A DNA stretch of 64,000 nt, taken from Pseudomonas yamanorum (GTDB lineage Bacteria; Pseudomonadota; Gammaproteobacteria; Pseudomonadales; Pseudomonadaceae). The notes under the pieces are model-generated. The model made no database searches. It was not told the DNA's origin and worked only from the letters and a program-made list of their open reading frames with translations. Both the position numbers and the translations under genes were made by a program. The DNA lies in NCBI RefSeq assembly GCF_013386765.1, contig NZ_JACARE010000053.1:1-64000 (forward strand), written 5' to 3'. Below, piece by piece: positions 45,030 through 53,760 of the stretch; the stretch's first letter is position 1; every line of letters begins with the position of its first letter.

Positions 45030-45929
45030 ATGGACAGCCTGGGCAGTATTTCAGTGTTTGTGCAGGTGGCGGAAACCCGCAGCTTTACCGAGGCCGGGCG
45101 CCTGCTGGGGGTGTCGTCCTCGGCCATTGGCAAAAGCATCGCGCGCATCGAGGAGCGCCTCGGTGTGCGGCTGTTCCATCGCAGTACCCGCAGCATCACG
45201 TTGACCAGCGAGGGTGCGCTGTTCCTCGAACGCTCCCGGCGCATCCTGGCAGAGGTCGAGGCTGCGGAACAGGAACTGAGCCAGGCATCCGCCACACCAA
45301 GAGGCAAGCTGCGTATCAGCTTGCCGCAAGTGCGCGGCCTGCTGATGCCGGTGCTGACGGATTTCATGCGGGCCTACCCCGAGATCGAGCTGGACGTGGA
45401 CTTCTCCGACCGCATGGTGGACGTGATCGAGGAAGGCTTCGACGCCGTGATCCGTACCGGCAAGCCCGAGGATTCGCGCTTGATGGCTCGCCACCTCGGC
45501 TACTACCGTCTGGTACTGGTGGCATCCCCCGAATACCTGCGCCTGCATGGCACGCCACGCCAGCCCCGGGACCTGAACAGCCACGCCTGCCTGCGCCACA
45601 AGTTCTGCGCCACCGGCAAGCTGGAAGCCTGGCCACTGCGCCCGGAACCGGGCATGCCCGAGCCGATCCTGCGGGCGCCGCTGGTGTCCACCACCATCGA
45701 ATCACTGATGCACGTGGCCCATGAAGGCTTGGGGATTGCCTGCCTGCCGGACTTTATGGTCCGCGAGTCGGTGGAGCAGGGCCGGCTGCAACGGGTGCTG
45801 GATTATTACCTGGAACACAGCGGCAGCTTCTGGATGCTCTGGCCATCAAGTCGCCACGCCTCGGCGAAATTGCGCGTGTTTATCGACCATATGGGCGAGC
45901 GGCTTTTTCCTGCAGACACCGTCCCGTAA
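45030..45929 (+). CDS. LysR-family transcriptional regulator
   Basis: A 299-residue LTTR. The HTH lies at about residues 1-60 (MDSLGSISVFVQVAETRSFTEAGRLLGVSSSAIGKSIARIEERLGVRLFHRSTRSI). The substrate domain follows, with DVDFSDRMVDVIEEGFDAVIRTG near residue 115, typical of the CrgA/DmlR-type branch. It is divergent from the MFS gene, and such LysR-MFS pairs usually mean local control of the transporter. GGGAGCGAGACG precedes the ATG. Confidence 0.88.
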   Translation: MDSLGSISVFVQVAETRSFTEAGRLLGVSSSAIGKSIARIEERLGVRLFHRSTRSITLTSEGALFLERSRRILAEVEAAEQELSQASATPRGKLRISLPQVRGLLMPVLTDFMRAYPEIELDVDFSDRMVDVIEEGFDAVIRTGKPEDSRLMARHLGYYRLVLVASPEYLRLHGTPRQPRDLNSHACLRHKFCATGKLEAWPLRPEPGMPEPILRAPLVSTTIESLMHVAHEGLGIACLPDFMVRESVEQGRLQRVLDYYLEHSGSFWMLWPSSRHASAKLRVFIDHMGERLFPADTVP

Positions 45930-46018
45930 GGCCGTGACGTTTTACCGACAGGAATTCGCGCGCCAAGGCCACGTTCTGTTGCACAATACCGCCCTGACTG
46001 TTTTCCTCAGGATTTTCG

Positions 46019-46849
46019 ATGTCGACATCATTTCACTTGCGTAGCCTCGGGTTGGCGCTGGTGCTGGCGGGCGCTGCGGGCTGCTCGTCACCCAAGACCG
46101 CTATTTATGAACATGAAAACTTCGACGACTCCGGTACGTTTTCCCGTGATTATCCGGTCAGCGACACTGCAGCCTGCGAAGCGGCGCGGCGTGCGCTGTT
46201 GAGCCAGGGTTACATCATCACCAGCAGCGATCCGAAGCTGGTGGTCGGTAACAAGAGTTTCCAGCAGACCGGCGAGACTCACCTGCAAATCAGTTTCAAC
46301 GTGGTGTGTGCCGACGATGGCAGCGGTGATCATCACTCGACGATGTTCGCCAACGCCTTGCAGGACCGCTACGCGCTGAAGAAGGTCAACAACTCCGCCA
46401 GCCTTGGTGTGGGTGTGTTGGGCTCGGTGTCGATGCCGATTGGCTCCACCGACGATTCCATGGTCAAGGTGGCCAGCGAGACCGTGTCTGCGCCGAAGTT
46501 TTATGAGCGCTATTTCGCGCTGGTGGACGTTTTCCTGCCCCAGGAAGTGAAAAAGGCTGCGCATATTCCAGAGAAGCCCAAGGCTGACCTGGGCATCCCG
46601 GAACCCAAGGCAGGTCCGGCGGCTGACAAGGCCGAGGCGCCTAAAGAAGCGCCGAAAGAAGTGCCCGCCACACCGGCAGCCCCGGTGACGCCTGCGGTCG
46701 AGCCTGCGGCATCGGAGCCGGTTGTACCGCCTGCCGAGCCTGCGCCGATTGCGCCAAAGGAAACCCCGGCACCTGCGCCGGAGGCTACCAACCCGGCGCT
46801 GCCGGCGCCGACCGAAGCGATCCCGCCCCTGCCGACGCCTGCGCAGTAA
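46019..46849 (+). CDS. DUF2242 family lipoprotein with Pro/Ala-rich tail
   Basis: A 276-residue protein. The signal peptide ends in a lipobox, AGCS (cysteine near residue 22). The DUF2242 domain covers about residues 23-180. The C-terminal 90 residues are almost entirely Pro, Ala, Glu and Lys in short repeats (KAEAPKEAPKEVPATPAAP), typical of an envelope- or peptidoglycan-spanning linker. Function of the family is unknown. It follows the LysR gene after 90 bp and converges on the E1 gene, with the two stops directly adjacent. Confidence 0.82.
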   Translation: MSTSFHLRSLGLALVLAGAAGCSSPKTAIYEHENFDDSGTFSRDYPVSDTAACEAARRALLSQGYIITSSDPKLVVGNKSFQQTGETHLQISFNVVCADDGSGDHHSTMFANALQDRYALKKVNNSASLGVGVLGSVSMPIGSTDDSMVKVASETVSAPKFYERYFALVDVFLPQEVKKAAHIPEKPKADLGIPEPKAGPAADKAEAPKEAPKEVPATPAAPVTPAVEPAASEPVVPPAEPAPIAPKETPAPAPEATNPALPAPTEAIPPLPTPAQ

Positions 46850-49519
46850 CTACACCGCTACGGGGTTGGCCTTGTCGACGTTGATCCCGTAGCGGCTGAT
46901 CGCCTCCGCCACCCTGGCACGGCTGATCAAGCCGTCATCCGCCAGTCCCTTCAGGGCCGCCAGTGCAATAAAGTGGCGGTCCACCTCAAAGAACTCACGC
47001 AAGGTTTCCCGGGTATCCGATTGCCCGAAGCCATCGGTGCCGAGCGCCACAAAGCGCCGGCCCGGCACGAACGGGCGAATCTGGTCAGCAAAGATCTTCA
47101 TGTAGTCGGTGGCGACCACCACCGGGCCAGCCTGGCCCTCAAGGCACTGCTCGACATAGCTGGTGCGCGGTTCGCTCTCCGGGTGCAGCAGGTTCCAGCG
47201 CTCCACGGCATGGCCTTCACGGCGCAGCTCGGTCAGGCTGGTGACACTCCACACATCGCTGGCGACGCCGAAGTCGTCCTGCAACAAGTCAGCGGCGGCG
47301 ATTACCTCCCGCAGGATCGAACCGCTGCCCATCAGTTGCACTCGCGGTTGCGCACTGTCTTCAGCCGCTTTCAGCCGGTACAGGCCCTTGAGAATTCCAT
47401 CCTCCACGCCTTCGGGCATCGCCGGGTGCGGGTAGTTTTCGTTGAGCAGGGTGATGTAGTAGTAAATGTCCTCCTGCTCGACGTACATCCGGCGCATGCC
47501 CTCGCGAATGATCACCGCCAGCTCGAAGGCAAAGGTCGGGTCATAGGAAATACAGCACGGGATCACCGACGACAGCACATGGCTATGGCCATCGTCATGC
47601 TGCAAACCTTCGCCCATCAGCGTTGTGCGCCCGGCAGTCGCTCCCAGCAGGAAGCCTCGCGCCCGCGCATCGCCTGCGGCCCACGCCAGGTCACCGACCC
47701 GCTGGAAGCCGAACATCGAATAGAAGATGTAGAACGGCACCGTCATCAAGCCGTGGTTGGCGTAGGAGGTGCTCGCCGCGATCCACGAGGAAATGGCGCC
47801 GGATTCATTCAGGCCTTCCTGCATGATCTGCCCGTCCTTGCTCTCCTTGTAGTAGGAAAGCTGGCCGGCGTCCTGTGGTGTGTAGAGCTGGCCGACAGCC
47901 GAGTGGATGCCGATCTGACGGAACAGGCTTTCCATGCCGAAAGTGCGGGACTCGTCCGGCACGATGGGCACGATCAGTTTGCCCAGGTTCGGGTCCTTGA
48001 GCAGCGTGCCGAGGATGCGCACAAAGGCCATGGTGGTGGAGATCGAGCGTTCGCCGGTGTCCTTGAGCTGGGTGGCGAAGGCCTCCAGTTCGGGGATCTT
48101 CAACGACTCGACCGCGCTATGACGAGCCGGTACGTAACCGCCCAATGATTGACGGCGGGCGGCGAAATAGCGGGCTTCTTCGCTGTCGGCTGCAGGCTTG
48201 AGGTAAGGAATTTCGGCGAGTTGATCGTCAGCCACTTCCAGCCCGAAACGGTCACGGAAGGCTTTGACCGCCTCTGCGCCCATCTTTTTCAACTGGTGGT
48301 TGATGTTCTGGCCTTCGCCGGCCTCGCCCATGCCGAAGCCCTTCACGGTTTTCGCCAGGATCACCGTCGGCTGGCCGCTGTGACGCACGGCGGCAGCATA
48401 GGCGTTGTAGACCTTGTCCGGGTCATGGCCGCCCCGTGAGAGTTTCCAGATATCGTCGTCGGACATATCGGCAACCAGTGCCAGCAACTCGGGGTATTTG
48501 CCGAAGAAGTGTTCCCGCACGTAGGCGCCGTTTTGCGATTTGTAGTTCTGATAGTCGCCGTCCACGCATTCCATCATGCGCTGGCGCAGCAAGCCGCTGT
48601 TGTCCTTCTCCAGCAGCGCATCCCAGCCGCTGCCCCAGATCACCTTGATCACGTTCCAGCCGGCGGCGCGGTACAGGCTTTCGAATTCCTGGATCACCTT
48701 GGCATTGCCGCGCACCGGGCCGTCCAGGCGTTGCAGGTTGCAGTTGACCACGAAGATCAGGTTGTCGAGTTTCTCGCGCCCGGCCAGGGAAATGGCCGCC
48801 AGGGATTCCGGCTGGTCCATCTCGCCATCACCGAGGAACGCCCACACCTTGCGACCCTGGTGTTGCTTGAGGTTGCGGAATTCCAGGTAGCGCATGAAGC
48901 GCGCCTGATACGCGGCGGTGATCGGTCCGAGCCCCATGGACACCGTAGGAAATTGCCAGAAGTCCGGCATCAGCCGTGGGTGCGGATAGGACGATAAACC
49001 GTCGCCACCGGCTTCCCGGCGGAAGTTGTCCAGCTGCGCCTCGCTGATCCGGCCTTCGAGGTAGGCGCGCCCGTAAATGCCCGGCGCGGAGTGGCCCTGG
49101 ATGTACACCAGGTCGCCATCGAAACTGTCGGTGCGGCCACGGAAGAAGTGGTCGAAGCCTACGTCATACAGCACGGCGGCCGACGCGTAGGTCGCGATAT
49201 GTCCACCTACGCCTGAGTGCTTGCCGGCACGCAATACCATGGCCATGGCGTTCCAGCGGATAAACGCATTCAGCCTGCGCTCGGTGGCCAGGTTGCCGGG
49301 GTAGGGCAACTGACGGTCCACCGGGAGGGTGTTGACGTAAGGCGTGGTCACACGCCCGTAGAAGTCGCCATGCCGCGCCACGTCGAAATCCAGCAACTGA
49401 TCAATCAGGTAATGCGCACGCGGGCGGCCTTCGGTGGACAGCACCGATTCGATGGACTCCAGCCATTCGCGGGTTTCCTGTGGATCGTCGTCGCGGCGTA
49501 CTGCAGTGTTCGGGGTCAT
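46850..49519 (-). CDS. Pyruvate dehydrogenase E1 component, homodimeric (AceE/MdeB-like)
   Basis: An 889-residue thiamine-diphosphate enzyme of AceE length. The ThDP motif GDGEMDQPES...NCNLQ lies near residue 230. The family block YIQGHSAPGIYGRAYLEGR is near residue 140. The transketolase-type pyrimidine and C-terminal domains follow. It decarboxylates pyruvate or another 2-oxo acid and passes the acyl group to an E2. No E2 gene is adjacent, and control by a neighbouring MarR gene suggests a second, inducible E1 (2-oxobutyrate-type MdeB has this form) rather than the housekeeping one. GGAGCC lies before the ATG. Confidence 0.9.
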   Translation of the reverse strand: MTPNTAVRRDDDPQETREWLESIESVLSTEGRPRAHYLIDQLLDFDVARHGDFYGRVTTPYVNTLPVDRQLPYPGNLATERRLNAFIRWNAMAMVLRAGKHSGVGGHIATYASAAVLYDVGFDHFFRGRTDSFDGDLVYIQGHSAPGIYGRAYLEGRISEAQLDNFRREAGGDGLSSYPHPRLMPDFWQFPTVSMGLGPITAAYQARFMRYLEFRNLKQHQGRKVWAFLGDGEMDQPESLAAISLAGREKLDNLIFVVNCNLQRLDGPVRGNAKVIQEFESLYRAAGWNVIKVIWGSGWDALLEKDNSGLLRQRMMECVDGDYQNYKSQNGAYVREHFFGKYPELLALVADMSDDDIWKLSRGGHDPDKVYNAYAAAVRHSGQPTVILAKTVKGFGMGEAGEGQNINHQLKKMGAEAVKAFRDRFGLEVADDQLAEIPYLKPAADSEEARYFAARRQSLGGYVPARHSAVESLKIPELEAFATQLKDTGERSISTTMAFVRILGTLLKDPNLGKLIVPIVPDESRTFGMESLFRQIGIHSAVGQLYTPQDAGQLSYYKESKDGQIMQEGLNESGAISSWIAASTSYANHGLMTVPFYIFYSMFGFQRVGDLAWAAGDARARGFLLGATAGRTTLMGEGLQHDDGHSHVLSSVIPCCISYDPTFAFELAVIIREGMRRMYVEQEDIYYYITLLNENYPHPAMPEGVEDGILKGLYRLKAAEDSAQPRVQLMGSGSILREVIAAADLLQDDFGVASDVWSVTSLTELRREGHAVERWNLLHPESEPRTSYVEQCLEGQAGPVVVATDYMKIFADQIRPFVPGRRFVALGTDGFGQSDTRETLREFFEVDRHFIALAALKGLADDGLISRARVAEAISRYGINVDKANPVAV

Positions 49520-49576
49520 GTCAGGCTCCAGGGTGGACGGATTTCAACGTGTGGGCTCCTTGTGGGAGCTTTGCGA

Positions 49577-49600
49577 ATGTAGTTGCAATTGCAACTACAT
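49577..49600. promoter_or_regulatory. Perfect 24-bp palindrome, candidate MarR operator
   Basis: Arms ATGTAGTTGCAA and TTGCAACTACAT join without a spacer. It lies 58 bp before the E1 ATG and 65 bp before the MarR start, so it can control both divergent genes. The core TTGCAATTGCAA recurs upstream of the E1-like half-gene at 51314. Confidence 0.75.
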
Positions 49601-49664
49601 GGCTGAATCTAGCGCGGGATGAGCTACTATTGCAACCTTCTTGAAATTCCCCGGATGGTGTTGC

Positions 49665-50135
49665 ATGTCGTCGAAAGAGCCTGATGTCTGGTTCCGTTTT
49701 GTTCGGGCCCACCGGACGGTCATCCGTGAAATCGAACGGCGCCTGGCCGAGGCCGGGTTGCCGCCATACGCCTGGTACGACGCCTTGTGGGGCCTGGAAA
49801 GCGGCCCCGACGGCACCCGGCGCATGCATGAATTGGCCGATGTACTGGCCATCGAGCGCTACAACCTCACGCGCCTGGTAGACCGCCTGGAAAAGGACGG
49901 CCTGGTGCTGCGTTCGCGCTGCGACGGTGACGGGCGGGCCGCGTTTGTCTCGATCACCGAAGCCGGCCGGGTGTTGCGCAAAAAGATGTGGAAAATCTAC
50001 GAAAGCAGCGTGGATGAGTTGTTTTTGTCGCAGCTCGACAGCGAACAGCGCCGGGGTTTTGCCGAGGCGTTGGAGCGTACTGCCGGGCTGGCGATGGAGG
50101 CGGGCGTGCAGCCCCGAGGGCGGCGTAAGGCCTGA
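49665..50135 (+). CDS. MarR-family transcriptional regulator
   Basis: A 156-residue regulator. The winged-helix segment runs from about residue 35 to 105: WDALWGLESGPDGTRRMHELADVLAIERYNLTRLVDRLEKDGLVLRSRCDGDGRAAFVSITEAG. It is divergent from the E1 gene with a palindrome between them, a standard MarR set-up for autoregulation plus control of the neighbour. I chose the ATG at 49665; a TTG at 49641 is less likely. The ligand is unknown, possibly a 2-oxo acid. Confidence 0.88.
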   Translation: MSSKEPDVWFRFVRAHRTVIREIERRLAEAGLPPYAWYDALWGLESGPDGTRRMHELADVLAIERYNLTRLVDRLEKDGLVLRSRCDGDGRAAFVSITEAGRVLRKKMWKIYESSVDELFLSQLDSEQRRGFAEALERTAGLAMEAGVQPRGRRKA

Positions 50136-50164
50136 AGCCAATATTCCAGGCGACGCAGATCCAG

Positions 50165-50253
50165 TGTGGGAGCTGGCTTGCCTGCGATGACGGACTGTCT
50201 GCCAGCGTATCTGCCCCTGACACACCGCTATCGCAGGCAAGCCAGCTCCCACA
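50165..50253. repeat. Inverted REP pair
   Basis: TGTGGGAGCTGGCTTGCCTG faces a copy ending GCCAGCTCCCACA, between the converging MarR gene and E1-like half-gene. Confidence 0.85.
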
Positions 50254-50270
50254 CTTGAACGTATTCCACT

Positions 50271-51290
50271 TCATCTCAGGTGATATCGAAGCAGGGCGGC
50301 TTCCACCTGTGTTGTGTCGATACGGCCGTCATCCGCCAGTGCCTTCAACGCCAGCACGGCTATCCAGTAACGACTGGGTGCTGACGCCTCCACCGAACCC
50401 GCACCCAACGCTACAAACCTTGCATCCACATGCCCCGCCAACTGATCAACGATGGGCTGCGGGTAGCCGGTGACCGCGATCACCGGTGCGTCATTCCCGG
50501 CCAGGCACTCGCGCAGATGGCAGCTTCGCTTCGCTTCCAGGGGGTGCAGCCGATTCCAGCGTTGCGCCGCCTCGGCCTCACGGGCCAGGCGTGTGTAGCT
50601 GGGGCAACTCCACAATTGCGCCTCGACGTTCCAGTCGTCTTCAAGCAACTGCGCCGCGTGCACCACCTCGTCAAACGCCCGACCCGCACCCAGCAGGCTT
50701 ACGCTCAACCCACTCGTATACGCCCGCGGGACCCGGTACATGCCCTTGAGCGCATCCTCGCAATCCTGCGGGCTCAGTCCCGGCCCATCGCCCTGATCAT
50801 GCAGTGCCAGGTAATAAAACCCCGGCTGGCCGTCGACATACAGCGCCTGCAAACCCGCCAGCACAATGGCCTGGGCTTCCTCGCCGGAGGCCGGGTCATA
50901 AGGCGTGCAGTGCGGGTTGCTGGCCAGCCACAGAGGCAGTGACGGCGAGGGGCGGGTTTCGCTGTCGTTGCACAGGATGCCCCGCTGGCGGGTCTCGCTG
51001 GACAGCGCCCGCAGCTGCGCCGATGAAGCGGCGGTGTGCAGGTACAACAGGGGCTGTTCCCCGGTATTGCGCGCAAACCAGGTGGGCCAGTTCATTGCGC
51101 GGCGCGAGCGCGACTGGCCGCGAATCACCCACGCCTGTCGGCTGGACTCCAGGGTGTTGGCCATGGTCATCACGCTGTACAGCGGCGAGCAGCGAGGCTG
51201 CTGCGCGGCGTTCAAGGCGTCGATACAGAGCAGGGCGGAGCGTTCGGTGCTGGCAGTCATGGGCAGGGTCGCATGGCAACGGGTGCCCAT
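50271..51290 (-). CDS. E1-like half protein (second part of a homodimeric 2-oxoacid dehydrogenase E1)
   Basis: A 339-residue protein matching roughly the last 320 residues of AceE-type E1. CTPYDPASGEEAQAIVLAGLQALYVDGQPGFYY parallels the E1 segment CISYDPTFAFELAVIIREGMRRMYVEQ. Further matches run through the C-terminal domain (QRWNRLHPLE; LALKALADDGRI). The ThDP-binding domain is absent, so it cannot decarboxylate alone. It may be a regulatory or E1-pairing subunit, or a decaying duplicate, though the frame is intact throughout. Starts at 51290 or 51260 are possible; the operator core lies 24 bp upstream of 51290. Confidence 0.7.
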   Translation of the reverse strand: MGTRCHATLPMTASTERSALLCIDALNAAQQPRCSPLYSVMTMANTLESSRQAWVIRGQSRSRRAMNWPTWFARNTGEQPLLYLHTAASSAQLRALSSETRQRGILCNDSETRPSPSLPLWLASNPHCTPYDPASGEEAQAIVLAGLQALYVDGQPGFYYLALHDQGDGPGLSPQDCEDALKGMYRVPRAYTSGLSVSLLGAGRAFDEVVHAAQLLEDDWNVEAQLWSCPSYTRLAREAEAAQRWNRLHPLEAKRSCHLRECLAGNDAPVIAVTGYPQPIVDQLAGHVDARFVALGAGSVEASAPSRYWIAVLALKALADDGRIDTTQVEAALLRYHLR

Positions 51291-51313
51291 AGCCTAATGG
51301 AGTCCTGCATGTG

Positions 51314-51327
51314 ATTGCAATTGCAAT
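51314..51327. promoter_or_regulatory. Candidate MarR operator before the E1-like half-gene
   Basis: ATTGCAATTGCAAT is a perfect dyad sharing the 12-bp core of the palindrome at 49577-49600. A further half-site-like ATTGCAC follows at 51329. Confidence 0.65.
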
Positions 51328-51424
51328 GATTGCACTTGCATCTAAAATTCATCCGGCTAAATCCAGCCGAGACTGCTACGTTTAATCTTGAAGTGCAGGA
51401 ACGTCACGGCCCGGACATTTTTTC

Positions 51425-51462
51425 GTCATTACGGCACTTTAGGCTGGTTGTGCAGGTCATTA
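51425..51462. promoter_or_regulatory. Direct repeats upstream of the 28-residue peptide gene
   Basis: GTCATTA occurs at 51425 and 51456, followed each time by a GGCA-type sequence. The 31-bp spacing is close to three helical turns, which would suit an AraC-type activator; an AraC gene lies next door. Confidence 0.35.
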
Positions 51463-51495
51463 GGCAACCCCTTTTCATAAAACAAGGAGTCAACC

Positions 51496-51582
51496 ATGGA
51501 CGATTACCAGGAAGAACTGCTCGAGTACCACGCCTTTGAACTGGATCCGCTGGACCCGGCCGATGATGCCACCGAGCTGTAA
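51496..51582 (+). CDS. Very acidic 28-residue peptide
   Basis: The peptide begins MDDYQEELLEY and ends DPADDATEL. It has 11 Asp/Glu and no Lys or Arg. AAGGAG lies 6 bp before the ATG, a strong ribosome site, and the frame has good Pseudomonas codon use. I believe similar short peptides exist in other fluorescent pseudomonads, but this is memory only. It converges on the AraC gene. Function unknown; options are a small regulator binding a basic partner, or a leader peptide. Confidence 0.55.
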   Translation: MDDYQEELLEYHAFELDPLDPADDATEL

Positions 51583-51590
51583 GACAGACG

Positions 51591-52625
51591 TCAGGCGGAA
51601 TGCCGCTGACTGCGGCGAAATTCCCCTGGGGTCTGGCTGTTCCAGCGCTTGAAGGCCCGTTGAAAGGCTTCCGCTGAAGCAAAACCCAGCAAATAGGCAA
51701 TTTCACCGAACGCCAGTTCGGTATCGCGAATGTAGGTCATGGCCAGGTCGCGGCGAGTGTCATTGAGAATCGCCCGGAACTGCGTCCCTTCTTCCGCCAG
51801 CTTGCGCCGCAAGGTCCAGGTCGGCAGTTTCAAACGTGCCGCCACTTCTTCCAGGTCGGGTTCCCGGCCACCATTGAGCATCGGCCCGAGCAACCGGGTA
51901 ATGCGCTCGCGCAGGCTGCGGGTGCGCGTCAACTGCTCCAGTTCCCGTTCACACAACTGCACCAAGAGCTGCCAGGTACTCGGGCAATGTTCCGGGTTGC
52001 GCAGGGCCAGGGTCTGCTGGCTCAGGCGCAGTTGATTGTGCTCGGCGCCAAACTGGATCGGGCAGTCCCCCAGCACGCTGTAGTGCTCGCTGTAGTCGGG
52101 GGCCTGGAACTCGATTTCGATACGCTGCGCCTGCACCGGTTGCACGCTCAGGCTCGACAATTGATGCAGCCAGCCGGCGATGATCGAGTCCACCACAAAG
52201 CGGTTATAGGCGTTGTACGGGCTGATGGAATAGAAGCGCAGCCAGGCGCCGTCGGCATCTTCGTGAAAACTCGACTGGCCACGATAGTTGGAACCGTACA
52301 AGGCTTCGAAACGCGTCAGGGTGCGGGCCGCTTCGCGCACGGTGGGCGCCTGGGCGGCGGCAACCCCGGCCAGGCCCGCCTGGCTCAAGCGGCTGAGCTG
52401 GCCCATGCGCAGGCCCAGGCCGGGGTCGCCGGTCAATTGGATGGCCGCAAAGCCCAGGCGCATATAGCGCGGGATCGACAGGCGTGCGCCAGCCTCGGCC
52501 AGGCGCGCCGGGTCGAGGCCGTATTGCAGCAGCAACGGTTGCGGGTCCAGGCCATGGCTCTGGATGGCATCGGCCAGGGTGTGGACAAAGCCCACCGACA
52601 AATCCCCCAGCCGCACCGGCTTCAT
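51591..52625 (-). CDS. AraC-family transcriptional regulator
   Basis: A 344-residue regulator. The N-terminal part (about 1-200) has the arabinose-binding-like layout seen in OruR/PA3094-type regulators. The C-terminal double HTH lies at about residues 245-335, ending FGEIAYLLGFASAEAFQRAFKRWNSQTPGEFRR. It sits 4 bp downstream of the nitrilase-like gene, same strand, so both are likely co-transcribed. The fadH gene beyond suggests a link to fatty acid metabolism, which I infer from P. aeruginosa PA3092-PA3094 gene order as I remember it. Confidence 0.87.
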   Translation of the reverse strand: MKPVRLGDLSVGFVHTLADAIQSHGLDPQPLLLQYGLDPARLAEAGARLSIPRYMRLGFAAIQLTGDPGLGLRMGQLSRLSQAGLAGVAAAQAPTVREAARTLTRFEALYGSNYRGQSSFHEDADGAWLRFYSISPYNAYNRFVVDSIIAGWLHQLSSLSVQPVQAQRIEIEFQAPDYSEHYSVLGDCPIQFGAEHNQLRLSQQTLALRNPEHCPSTWQLLVQLCERELEQLTRTRSLRERITRLLGPMLNGGREPDLEEVAARLKLPTWTLRRKLAEEGTQFRAILNDTRRDLAMTYIRDTELAFGEIAYLLGFASAEAFQRAFKRWNSQTPGEFRRSQRHSA

Positions 52626-52629
52626 CGTG

Positions 52630-53760
52630 TTACAGCCACACGTTCAGCAGGCGGGCGCCACGGGCATTGCCGTCGGCGAACACCTGGCCGTTGCTGCTGA
52701 GGAAGCTTTGCCCGGCGCTGCCCATGTCAAAGAACTGCCCGCGCAGGAACACGCTCATGCCGGCGGTGGCCTGGCTGATGGGTTGCTGGCTGATCAGGGT
52801 CAGGCGGTGCCAGGCTTCGCCTTCGCTCAGCTCTTCGGGCTTGAGGCTGATCTCCGGCGGCGTCGACACGCTTTTGAAGCCGCGCCATGGCTTGTCCCAG
52901 GTTTCGCGGCCAATCACGAACGCCGGCACGGCCACCAGCGTCGCACCTTGCTCGTTGAGCTTGCGGTAGTTGTCGGGGTACCAGCTGTCGCTGCCGATCA
53001 GGATGCCCAGGCGCCCGGCTGGAGTATCGACGACGCTGACGGTGTTTTCGTCGCCGGGTTCGATGAAGCCACGCTCGTCGAAAATCGGATAAAGCTGGCG
53101 TTGCGGCTGGCCCACCGCCAAGCCATCGCGGTCGAATACCACGCTGGTGTTGTACAGCGCGCCATGGCCGATCTGCAGTTGGCCCTGGCTTACGCTCGGG
53201 TTGGGCAGGGCGATGGAGCCGGCCACCAGAGTCACGCCGAACTCCTTGGCCAGGCCGCCGAACAACACCTGATAGTCACGGGCCATGGCCGGGGCCTTCA
53301 TGCGCAGGTAGGCGTCGTCGATACGGTCATCGCCCTTGGCGCTGATCAACGCCCGCAGGAACAGCAGCGGGTTGCTCGCCGACAGCCAGTTCATCGCGTC
53401 CTTGAGGTTGGTGGCCTGATACAGCTCGTTCTTTTCGCCGCTGACCATCAGCCAGGTGCCGATATGTTCCGGCAGCACCACGATGGTCTTGTCGTTGACC
53501 AGGCCCTGGTCCCGGGCTTTTTGCAGGTAGGCCGCGAGCTTCAGGTGCAGGCGTTCAAGGCTCTGATAGTCGGCGGGGAACAGTTCCGGCTGGATGCCCA
53601 GCAGGTTGCCGCGGTCGGCGGGCACGCCTTCGTCGACGGCGAGGTTGATCCGCAGGTCGGACAGGTAGTGACCCACAGGACGCTCCTGGGTCCAGACCAG
53701 ATAGGCGGAAACGGCGGCGACCAGGGCCATGATGAGGGTGAAGGCAAGAAGTTTACGCAT
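52630..53760 (-). CDS. Nitrilase-superfamily protein without the canonical Cys and Lys
   Basis: A 376-residue protein with an N-terminal membrane anchor or signal (residues 4-22). The carbon-nitrogen hydrolase fold is recognisable: the catalytic Glu block TIVVLPEHIGTW near residue 95 and ALYNTSVVFDRDG near residue 203. The block that normally reads I-C-x-D is LIGSDSWYPDNY near residue 256, with Gly at the Cys position. The usual Y-R-K-x-H is QPQRQLY. It may therefore be a binding protein or use a different chemistry. It precedes the AraC gene by 4 bp and is divergent from fadH. Confidence 0.7.
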   Translation of the reverse strand: MRKLLAFTLIMALVAAVSAYLVWTQERPVGHYLSDLRINLAVDEGVPADRGNLLGIQPELFPADYQSLERLHLKLAAYLQKARDQGLVNDKTIVVLPEHIGTWLMVSGEKNELYQATNLKDAMNWLSASNPLLFLRALISAKGDDRIDDAYLRMKAPAMARDYQVLFGGLAKEFGVTLVAGSIALPNPSVSQGQLQIGHGALYNTSVVFDRDGLAVGQPQRQLYPIFDERGFIEPGDENTVSVVDTPAGRLGILIGSDSWYPDNYRKLNEQGATLVAVPAFVIGRETWDKPWRGFKSVSTPPEISLKPEELSEGEAWHRLTLISQQPISQATAGMSVFLRGQFFDMGSAGQSFLSSNGQVFADGNARGARLLNVWL

